20,251 nt of DNA from the NCBI GenBank assembly GCA_030638325.1, contig DAOWEV010000126.1:1-20251 (forward strand), in the 5' to 3' direction. Made by a program: the position numbers and the translations under genes. Every line of letters begins with the position of its first letter. Position 1 is the first letter of the stretch. Shown in pieces: positions 1-7,472 of this stretch. The stretch is from Bacteroidales bacterium. Lineage in GTDB: Bacteria; Bacteroidota; Bacteroidia; Bacteroidales; JAGOPY01. Under the pieces are notes generated by a model. It was not told the DNA's origin and searched no databases. It saw only the letters and a program-made list of their open reading frames with translations.

Positions 1-64
1 CTGATATTTAAATTTTTATAGGATTTAGTATCTTAATTTTGACATTCGTGTTTTTTTTTGGCAA

Positions 65-205
65 GAAATTACAAAAAACAATTCTCAAATTCCAAATAAT
101 AACCAAATCACAATATTCAAAAAACTCAAACGGTTTGGGTATTGGAGTTTGAAAATTGGAATTTATTTGGGATTTAGTGCTTGGGATTTGGGATTTCTGG
201 TTTAT
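65..205. repeat. Imperfect inverted repeat, MITE-like intergenic element
   Basis: The stretch downstream of the last gene (1-360) holds no ORF that looks real. From about 65 to 205 it forms a long imperfect inverted repeat. The left arm is rich in 'caaattccaaat' type words and the right arm in 'atttgggattt' type words. They meet at a short perfect palindrome, caaac-g-gtttg, at 127-137. The right side continues as a degenerate repeat of 'ggatttagtgctt' and 'gggatttggg' to about 240, with gatttagtgctt present at both about 171-182 and 230-241. This resembles non-coding repeats common in environmental Bacteroidota genomes. That family placement is from memory and is not shown by the sequence itself. 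It may also act as a weak transcription end for the gene at 361. Confidence 0.5.
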
Positions 206-360
206 CCAGGTTAGGATTTAGGAATTCGGATTTAGTGCTTTATCAGATACTTCACAAACAAAATTATAGCTAAATAATTACCAGTTATGAATGATGTATG
301 CTTGTTGAAAGACCGGAATGAAGGAGTGATGGATTTGATATTCCAAACGCTTCAAGGCTT

Positions 361-1983
361 TCAATCCCCACTCACCGTCATCTGATAACCGGTGGTTATC
401 GTAAGAGTACCTGAAGCATCCACTTTCAACTCAATCACCTCAAATGTTGAATTGATGGTGATATTCTTTTCAATCCTGGCCCTGGCCCAGGCATGATCCG
501 GTGCATTTTGGCCAGTTGCCCAAATGCTGTTGGTTTCCCAGTTACCATTGCTGATGGTATAATATGGAATTGGAGCAGTAGATACTATCCAGGCATCATC
601 AGTCATATTATGAAGCGTTCCATTATTGCCACCGGCAATGTCATGGGCAGTTAATCCTGAATATTCGTTAAACTGCCAATATGCAACAAGGCCGCTTTCG
701 GTCCCTTTAAGAGGATGATGCATATCCTCCCGGATTTCATCTTCACTTCGGTTATAATTCCACACACGGATTTCATCAAGCTCCCCGGCAAAAAATTGCG
801 TTTCATTCCGGAGGCACCCAATAGTGATATCCTGTGTGGTCACATGCATCCCGGGAATATTGGTTGATTCACACATAGTACCATCCAAATATAAAGTCAA
901 AGTGTAGTCATCGTAAGTCCCTGCCACATGATGCCAATCGTTATCATCCCATCCACCTATTAATTCCCCGGTGTATGAACTGGTTGATAATCCAAAGGTA
1001 ACTCCACGCGGAAAAACAGAACCGGTCAGAAAATACCAGTTTGACTGAGTACCATATCCCTTGTCAATAACACCGGTCTGTGTACCGGGATTTTCTGTCT
1101 TTATCCAGTATTCTATGGTGAATTGCAGAACATCCAATGATGTGTCAGGGGGGATAGAAATAAAATCATCTATACCATCAAAAACCAGTGCGTTACCCGG
1201 AGAATCCCCTCTGCCAATAATAAACTGACTGAAATGTGTAATATCATTAAAGGTGGCTGTATTATCAAGCAGGTTGACTGAAGAAGCACCGTCGATAAGG
1301 GTCCACGAACTATCGGAATTGCTGTCGCGACTGAATAATTTTATTGCAAAGGGGAACATCTTATCTTTCATCACCAGTGTATCCGGTACACGGAAAGTAA
1401 TATTCGTGTTAAAATTATCTGCCCCAAAATTATTGACTGCCCAATATTGTGAATCAAAAATATGGTAATCCCCCGGGGGATTTAGGTTAGGGCTGATATC
1501 GATGCGTGTAACGGTGATTGCATCGGTGCCGGTTTTCGCGGTAAAGTCCATTGAAACGTCCGTGGATGTGAAATTCACATTTCCTATGGAAGAAACGACC
1601 TGTGTGTTGCTGGTCCCCTCCCCTGCCGGGATTGTCGAACCCACCCAGTTGTTATTGCTCATATTATGCAATGTTCCATCCGCCCCATTTACGATCTCCG
1701 TGGCAGTTGTACCTGTGCTATCATTAAGTTGCCAGTAGCTCATCAGGCCGGGTTCAGTTCCTTTGAGTGTGAGGTGCATATTTTCCCGGATATCCTCTGC
1801 TGTGCGGGCATTGTTCCAAACCCTTAGTTCATCCATCTTACCATACATTGTCTCGCTTGAATGACTAAACGTAAACACACCATCAGGGTGAAATAAAGCG
1901 GCTGAAACCGTGTGTGTTTTTAATAGTTCGCCATTCAGATATAATTTCGTATCCGTACCATCATAAGTTCCTGCGACATGCAT
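361..1983 (-). CDS. Downstream part of amber-split LamG surface protein
   Basis: This is the C-terminal 540 codons of the giant gene whose first part ends at 2008. It is in the same frame, with only the TAG and eight sense codons (GVLTTDEW) before its first ATG. It opens in the middle of a LamG (concanavalin A-like) fold at 'MHVAGTYDGT', a hallmark LamG strand, so it is not an independent start. Residues 1-108 complete that LamG. About 128-257 is a beta-rich unit containing 'DFTAKTGTD' and 'DSQYW', seen also in the upstream part. About 265-465 is another whole LamG, with 'ALVFDGIDDF', 'WHHVAGTYDD' and 'LDEIRVWN'. Residues 472-540 start a strand-rich repeat of the 'NGNWETNSIW' kind and stop abruptly at a TGA. 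No T9SS sorting domain is visible, which is odd for a protein of this type. A LamG role in binding glycan or matrix is known for the family; the exact ligand is unknown. Separate translation would need a new initiation site, and I see no clear one. Confidence 0.75.
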   Translation of the reverse strand: MHVAGTYDGTDTKLYLNGELLKTHTVSAALFHPDGVFTFSHSSETMYGKMDELRVWNNARTAEDIRENMHLTLKGTEPGLMSYWQLNDSTGTTATEIVNGADGTLHNMSNNNWVGSTIPAGEGTSNTQVVSSIGNVNFTSTDVSMDFTAKTGTDAITVTRIDISPNLNPPGDYHIFDSQYWAVNNFGADNFNTNITFRVPDTLVMKDKMFPFAIKLFSRDSNSDSSWTLIDGASSVNLLDNTATFNDITHFSQFIIGRGDSPGNALVFDGIDDFISIPPDTSLDVLQFTIEYWIKTENPGTQTGVIDKGYGTQSNWYFLTGSVFPRGVTFGLSTSSYTGELIGGWDDNDWHHVAGTYDDYTLTLYLDGTMCESTNIPGMHVTTQDITIGCLRNETQFFAGELDEIRVWNYNRSEDEIREDMHHPLKGTESGLVAYWQFNEYSGLTAHDIAGGNNGTLHNMTDDAWIVSTAPIPYYTISNGNWETNSIWATGQNAPDHAWARARIEKNITINSTFEVIELKVDASGTLTITTGYQMTVSGD

Positions 1984-2007
1984 CCATTCATCGGTGGTGA
2001 GGACACC

Positions 2008-2010
2008 CTA
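2008..2010 (-). other. In-frame TAG interrupting the LamG-encoding frame
   Basis: Reading the minus strand, the frame runs GAG TAG GGT GTC CTC, so a single amber codon sits between 'LVSIRE' and 'GVLTTDEW' inside one LamG domain. The frame is the same before and after, with no length change. TAG also ends the genes at 7473 and 16208, so it is a normal stop here and a reassigned code is unlikely. One base change from a GAG, CAG, AAG, TGG, TTG, TCG or tyrosine codon would produce it. A sequencing error, a recent nonsense mutation or readthrough could each explain it. Confidence 0.9.
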
Positions 2011-5000
2011 CTCCCTTATTGAAACCAGGGATCCATCCTGTTTTCTTATATAAAAGTGCAATTCCCCTAAGCCCCCACTTACAGCCCCGCCGAATCTGAT
2101 AACGGCAACTTCTGAACCAATGGTAATATATCTTTGGACATGTGGAGGCAGGGAATCATGATAGACCCAGGCTTCCAGTGTAATAGCAATAAGGTTAGTG
2201 TCGATTCCGCTTCCTAAGACATAATTCCAGGAGCCGTTATCGAATTTCAGGGCAGTACCGGGTATGCCATCGGGTGTGTGTCTTGGCTGTATCTCATAGG
2301 CCCCTATATCCACCCTGCCGCCAACATACCTGGGATTTCCTGCCTGATCGATTGCACCCACACTATCAGGAGTGGTTCCCGGATCGCCATTGTTCCAGCA
2401 GGGGGAAGTAAGCTGAAGGCTGTAAGGATTCTCACCACTGTTAGTAAATTGAGGGTTTGACTCTATGTTATGTTCATAATTACCGTGGTAATTACTCCCG
2501 GCACCCCAGCCGCCAAAAGCTGATTTTCCACCTTCGACATCGCAATAATAAAAGTCCGGGACACAATCGGTATTGGCGATATATACCTGGTTTCCCTCAA
2601 ATGTAGCAGAATTGTAATAAAAAATAGTATTTCTGGAAACCGGGTCAGCATCCTGGTAGAGATAAAGCCCTCCCCCATATTCGCCGGCCGTATTATGACA
2701 AATAGTATTATTCAGCAGGGTTGCCGAAGAATTGGTATAACCGATCCCTCCCCCCGCGGTGGTTGCATGGTTGGCGACAATGAGGTTATTCCTGATCGTG
2801 GCATCTCCACCAGAGATGTAAATTCCACCTCCGTTAGTTGCGGAGTTGCTATCCAGCTTACAAACAGTTAATGTGATGGCAGCATTATCCAGGTATATTG
2901 CACCACCCAGGTCGTTTGCAGTATTATTCACGAACCGGCTGTTTTGAATGAGCACTTTATTTGAGTTATTACAATAGACCGCACCGCCTTTGCCATCCTC
3001 ACCTGTTCCGGAGGCAAAACCATATTCAAACTTACACCAGGAAAAAACGGATGTGTCACTGGCAGCAGGAACATTCTCAAAGATGATCCGGTTCCAGCCC
3101 TCTGTGTGATCTTTAGCGGTAAAAAGAATGGTGTCTTGTGCAGCCCCTTCAGCCAGCAGCCTGCCGTTCACATTAATTTTATAATGCCCCTGGAATTCTA
3201 CTATCATGCCACTTTTTATGGTTATTACAGCGGTATCAAATATGGTAACATCACCAGTGATAAAAACCGTATCGGCACATCCCCAGGTTGCGCTTTTAAA
3301 GATAGTTCCCTGCACTGTTAGATTTGGGTCCCCCTGGAATTCATAAGCGCCTATATCAATTCTGGAAACACATCCCGCATAGATCCTGGGATTGCCTGCC
3401 AGGTCGGTGGGAGGAATACCGGTTCCGCTCATGTCAGGTTTTCCGGTATTGATACAGGGTGAAATCTTTTGTAACTGATAAGGATGTTCACCATATCCTT
3501 TAAACTGGGGATCTGTATTCAGGTTGTTTTCATATGCTCCCTGATAGTTCCATCCGGAACCATTCCCTGTAAATCCACCCTTGCCGCCTTCTATATCACA
3601 ATAATAGAAGTCGGGGTCGCTGCAGTTATCGTAAAGGTAAATCTGGTTGGGGGTATGCACAATCCTGTTTCCGTAAAGGATTGTATTTCTGAAAACAGGA
3701 TTGGAATAATAAACATAAATTCCGCCACCATAACCGCCATTAGAGGTGAAATTGTCGTAAAAAGTATTGTTCAGAAAAACCGGATTGGACCAATCGACAG
3801 CAATACCACCACCCCAATCAAAGGCCATGTTATTGTAAAAAAGATTATTAATCAGGGTGAGGTTGGAGTTTTCCCTGCAATAGATGCCGCCCCCTTCCTG
3901 GGTAACGTTGTTGATTATCATATTGTTGGCAAGAATAGCATCCGAATTATAAAAATACATGGCGCCCCCTTTTGCACAGGCAATGTTGTTTTTAAATATG
4001 CAATAAGATATCAGTAATTTATCAAAACTATGTACATAAATAACCCCTCCTTTATCTCCGTCTCCCGAACCTGAACATGCATACCCGTATTCAAAAATAC
4101 AATGCACAAGTTTGGAAGTGTCGTTGGTTGAAGATGTGCCGTCAAATTGCAACCTGTCCCATCCTGTATAGGTCCAGCTATTGAAACCGACCGAGTCGCC
4201 GGTAAACATTATTTTTTGATGTTCGGTTCCCTGAGCGAGTATTCTACCTTTTACATCGAGCTTGTAATGATCCTGAAAATAGATAACGGCTCCGGGCAAG
4301 ACCTCCAGGGTAGCGCCGTTGTCGACATAAATATTGCCTATTACAATTATTGAATCGCACCATATAGCATCACTGGTAATATGCCCTTGTGTAAAAACGC
4401 TGAAATTCCATTCTTCGGGATTGATGATGCCCTCAAAATCATTTCCAAAAGCATCTTTGAATGCACCCTTGTCAATAAGGATATAATATTTTACACCGGG
4501 AAGAAGCCCACCCAGTGGGGTAATGGTGATTGTATCCGAACCGTTTCCTGTTACCTGGGGCGAGGGCAGGGTAATGGTTTCGAGGAGGGTGTTTGTGCAA
4601 GCCTGGTAAAATCTTATGCTTTTGTTTGTTACTTCCCATACGTCCTGGTCAAATATCATCCGAAGTGTGCTGTTCTGTTGGGTAATCCCGCCATCCGGCG
4701 GAGTCAGCTTAATAATATGGGGTGGCGCCGGCCCTTCATGGCGTCCCAGGATAAACTGGCCAAAAGAGCTGATATTATTAAATGTTGCCGTATTCGACGC
4801 AGCATCAACTGCATTGGCAGGTGTAATCAAAGTCCAGTCGCCGTGGCTGGCGCTGGCACGGCCATATAGCCTTACATTTGAAGGGTTATTTTGATCATCA
4901 TTAGTGAGATCTTCTGCAACCGTAAAACTCAGGTTTGCCGTAAACGTACCATTACCAAAGCTGTTAACTACCCAGTATTGAGAATCATAAACAGTGTCAA

Positions 5001-7326
5001 CCGTTACCGGGGTTATATTCGGAATGGTATCAATCCGGGCAGCAACAATTGTGTCAGTTCCGGTTTTTGCAGTAAAGTCTGTGGAAAGGCCGGTATTTAT
5101 AAAAACAACATTTCCGGTTGTATTAACGAATTGTGAGTTGACTGCACCGGCACCAAAAGGTATTGATGAACTGACCCAATCATTTTCTGTCATATTATGT
5201 AATGTTCCAATATAGCCTGATATAAAATCATGGGTGGCTGTTCCCTGCCCCTCATTAAATTGAAAATAACTTACAATACCGGGTTCGATACCTGAAAGGG
5301 GGAGGTACATGTTTTCACGTATCTCAGTTTCAGTTCGTGCAACATTCCAGATGCGTACTTCGTCAAGACTACCGGTTATAAACTGAGATGTGCCATGCTT
5401 GCTACCGAAAATCACATTGGCATCAAGTTCAGGTATAGGGGTGTTGTTGCTATTCCGGCTTGCAATAAGTTGTCCATCGAGGTAGCTGACAAAACCATTC
5501 ACAGTATTTTGCTTCCATGTCATGGCAATATGATGCCAGTTACCATCTTCCGCTCCTGTGCCAACAGGTATTCCATTGGATGTACCTCCATCATTAGAAA
5601 GAACATGCTTATCATCCCATCCGGCTATAATATAATTCGTTCCATCTTGTTGTCGTACTGCAGATTGGGTGCTGCTTCCCTTAAACCAGTATTCTATTGT
5701 GATCTCTGAACCACTCAGATTTCTCAATGGAGTTTCCACGAAGTCATCCGTACCATCAAAATCCAGGGCAGTTCCCGGATAGCCATAAATATCTATTATA
5801 CCAAAATCCCATGATGTTTGGTCATAAATGCCGCTATATTTTTGTCCATCTGGATCGGAAAATGCAAGACTGTCAATTAAAATATAATAACTGCTGTCTG
5901 TAACAAAATCATTGACCGGGTTGATTTGAACTGTATTTGAGTCAATTGTAACGAGAGATATATTGTTTGCTGCAATTTGTTCAAATACTGTTTCATCATT
6001 GTTATAAATTGTTATATAGCCTGATTGGGCTATTATTAAAGTACAAAATTCAATGCAAAGAATCGGGTTTGTATTTAATATTTTACTATCATCCTGGGGG
6101 TTTAATGATACAATTGCCGGCTTAGGGTTACCCTGATATTCATAAGCGCCGATATCAATCCTGTCAACAAAGCCGTCATAAATCCTGGAATTTCCTGCCA
6201 GGTCGTGCACACCGGCTTCCGTTGTAGTTGTTGACGGATCGCCTGTATTAATACATTTAGAAACCGACTTGATACTGAAAGGATGTGAGCCGGCATTAAC
6301 AAATTCAGGATACTTGTCAATGCAATTAATAAAATGCCCATTATTGCTTCCTCCTGTTCCAGAACCACCATACCCTTCTATATCACAATAGTGGAAATAT
6401 GTTGGGGTGCCAGGTTCAAAATAAAGCTGAGAGCCAGAAGATGAGGCTGTATTTCCGTATATAATCGTATTCTTAAATCCCGGGGACGGGTCCCGCAAAA
6501 AATAAACACCCCCTCCTTTGGATGAGTTGTTATTGCATATTGTATTATTAAATATTGTTGTATTGGGGGTGTCATTTATGTAAATACCGCCACCACTAGT
6601 ACCTGAGCTATTATTGCTAATAAGATTATTGACACATGTGAAAGTTGTTTGAAGTAAATAAATTCCACCACCACTTCTTAAAGCCTCATTGTTGTTGATG
6701 ATACAGTTTTTCAGGGTGAGTTCATCCCACACATATATCCCACCGCCATCATAAACTGCATAGTTATCATGAATATTACAATTAGAAATTTTTGCGTCTG
6801 AGCTATTCCAAATGTAAATGGCACCTCCATCCTCGCTTGAATAATTGTGCGATAAGTCGCAATGGTCGATTAGAAATTTTTCTGCGGCAATAAGAATAGC
6901 GCCTCCTCTTGCAATTGCTTTACCATACTGCAGTTTACAATAAACAAGTTTTGATGTATCGTTTGAAGCAGCCGCCCAAAACATAAGTCCGTTCCAACCT
7001 GTATGCGAATAATTGTGATAACCTGTTGTATCGGAAACCGTGAATGTAATTGTATCAGAGACTGTTCCAACAGCCAATAATCTTCCATTAATTTTAATGT
7101 AATAATGACCCTGAAATTCAACTAATATTCCCGGGTCAATTGTCAGGGTCACAGCGTTGTCTATGATAATATTCCCGGTTACCTTAACAGTATCTACTCC
7201 CGACCAGGTTGTGTTTGAACTTATTGATCCGGATACATTGATACTTGTTGCACAAACGTTTTGAGTAATGCTAAATGCTATTAATAAGGCTGCTGTAATT
7301 GATGAAAGTAGCGTTTGTTTTTTCAT
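2008..7326 (-). CDS. Giant secreted beta-helix/LamG protein, stopped by in-frame TAG
   Basis: The product begins with a signal peptide (residues 1-26, basic start, hydrophobic core, ending 'NVCA'), so it is exported. The domain order seen is as follows. A right-handed parallel beta-helix module (28-400) has many 'NN..GGGIY' coils. It closes with a choice-of-anchor-Q-like motif, 'LAGN.RI...DRIDIGAYEYQG'. An Ig-like Big_5/SwmB-type domain follows (402-508), then a LamG (515-700), a 'DFTAKTGTD' beta unit (732-860) and a second Big_5-like domain (872-979). A second beta-helix module (982-1330) and a third (1335-1683) come next, each opening with 'FQ(D/G)HYK' and closing with 'DIGAYE'. The last is the start of another LamG (1688-1772), cut by TAG. 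The ATG at 7324-7326 has an A-rich leader and no strong Shine-Dalgarno, as is usual in Bacteroidota. Beta-helix coils of this type occur in polysaccharide lyases and in adhesins. I see no catalytic residues I can assign, so an adhesive or glycan-binding surface protein is the inference. The full frame to 361 would be about 2321 codons. Confidence 0.85.
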   Translation of the reverse strand: MKKQTLLSSITAALLIAFSITQNVCATSINVSGSISSNTTWSGVDTVKVTGNIIIDNAVTLTIDPGILVEFQGHYYIKINGRLLAVGTVSDTITFTVSDTTGYHNYSHTGWNGLMFWAAASNDTSKLVYCKLQYGKAIARGGAILIAAEKFLIDHCDLSHNYSSEDGGAIYIWNSSDAKISNCNIHDNYAVYDGGGIYVWDELTLKNCIINNNEALRSGGGIYLLQTTFTCVNNLISNNSSGTSGGGIYINDTPNTTIFNNTICNNNSSKGGGVYFLRDPSPGFKNTIIYGNTASSSGSQLYFEPGTPTYFHYCDIEGYGGSGTGGSNNGHFINCIDKYPEFVNAGSHPFSIKSVSKCINTGDPSTTTTEAGVHDLAGNSRIYDGFVDRIDIGAYEYQGNPKPAIVSLNPQDDSKILNTNPILCIEFCTLIIAQSGYITIYNNDETVFEQIAANNISLVTIDSNTVQINPVNDFVTDSSYYILIDSLAFSDPDGQKYSGIYDQTSWDFGIIDIYGYPGTALDFDGTDDFVETPLRNLSGSEITIEYWFKGSSTQSAVRQQDGTNYIIAGWDDKHVLSNDGGTSNGIPVGTGAEDGNWHHIAMTWKQNTVNGFVSYLDGQLIASRNSNNTPIPELDANVIFGSKHGTSQFITGSLDEVRIWNVARTETEIRENMYLPLSGIEPGIVSYFQFNEGQGTATHDFISGYIGTLHNMTENDWVSSSIPFGAGAVNSQFVNTTGNVVFINTGLSTDFTAKTGTDTIVAARIDTIPNITPVTVDTVYDSQYWVVNSFGNGTFTANLSFTVAEDLTNDDQNNPSNVRLYGRASASHGDWTLITPANAVDAASNTATFNNISSFGQFILGRHEGPAPPHIIKLTPPDGGITQQNSTLRMIFDQDVWEVTNKSIRFYQACTNTLLETITLPSPQVTGNGSDTITITPLGGLLPGVKYYILIDKGAFKDAFGNDFEGIINPEEWNFSVFTQGHITSDAIWCDSIIVIGNIYVDNGATLEVLPGAVIYFQDHYKLDVKGRILAQGTEHQKIMFTGDSVGFNSWTYTGWDRLQFDGTSSTNDTSKLVHCIFEYGYACSGSGDGDKGGVIYVHSFDKLLISYCIFKNNIACAKGGAMYFYNSDAILANNMIINNVTQEGGGIYCRENSNLTLINNLFYNNMAFDWGGGIAVDWSNPVFLNNTFYDNFTSNGGYGGGIYVYYSNPVFRNTILYGNRIVHTPNQIYLYDNCSDPDFYYCDIEGGKGGFTGNGSGWNYQGAYENNLNTDPQFKGYGEHPYQLQKISPCINTGKPDMSGTGIPPTDLAGNPRIYAGCVSRIDIGAYEFQGDPNLTVQGTIFKSATWGCADTVFITGDVTIFDTAVITIKSGMIVEFQGHYKINVNGRLLAEGAAQDTILFTAKDHTEGWNRIIFENVPAASDTSVFSWCKFEYGFASGTGEDGKGGAVYCNNSNKVLIQNSRFVNNTANDLGGAIYLDNAAITLTVCKLDSNSATNGGGIYISGGDATIRNNLIVANHATTAGGGIGYTNSSATLLNNTICHNTAGEYGGGLYLYQDADPVSRNTIFYYNSATFEGNQVYIANTDCVPDFYYCDVEGGKSAFGGWGAGSNYHGNYEHNIESNPQFTNSGENPYSLQLTSPCWNNGDPGTTPDSVGAIDQAGNPRYVGGRVDIGAYEIQPRHTPDGIPGTALKFDNGSWNYVLGSGIDTNLIAITLEAWVYHDSLPPHVQRYITIGSEVAVIRFGGAVSGGLGELHFYIRKQDGSLVSIRE

Positions 7327-7394
7327 GTTTTTTTTGTTTTATTAAGATTCACGGCACATAGATATGAAGATGTAACGACATGATCTTGTTTATG

Positions 7395-7462
7395 TTTGGG
7401 CTAAAGCCCGGTTCATATTGTGTATTTGTTTAAACGGCATAAATGCCGTTTCTAATTATTTT
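7395..7462. repeat. REP-like double hairpin, copy 1
   Basis: The 146-bp gap between the two giant genes holds two palindromes separated by 22 nt: GGGCTAAAGCCC (7398-7409) and AAACGGCATAAATGCCGTTT (7432-7451). The same layout recurs at 19549-19601, with an identical first palindrome, the same GGTT after it, and a similar 'taattattt' tail. It therefore looks like a dispersed palindromic element, not a gene-specific site. It lies just after the stop of the gene at 7473, so its transcript could fold and slow or end transcription, or protect the 3' end. No T-run follows it on the minus strand. Confidence 0.65.
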
Positions 7463-7472
7463 GTTTTAATCT

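Noticed and set aside
307..375. A shifted frame past the stop at 361 that might restore a longer C-terminus
   Set aside because: One alternative frame runs about 30 codons but shows no T9SS sorting features and resembles the intergenic repeat words.
3484..4017. A 177-codon plus-strand frame inside the giant beta-helix gene
   Set aside because: It is the antisense shadow of a repetitive beta-helix region. Its product has no domain, and the minus frame has strong family signatures throughout.
4381..4894. Overlapping plus-strand frames of 162 and 92 codons
   Set aside because: They are two shadows in different frames over a clearly coding minus-strand region, with no recognisable product and no sensible start context.
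361..7326. Reassigned TAG (alternative genetic code) to explain the split gene
   Set aside because: TAG ends the genes at 7473 and 16208 at sensible points, and no other long frame in the window contains TAG.
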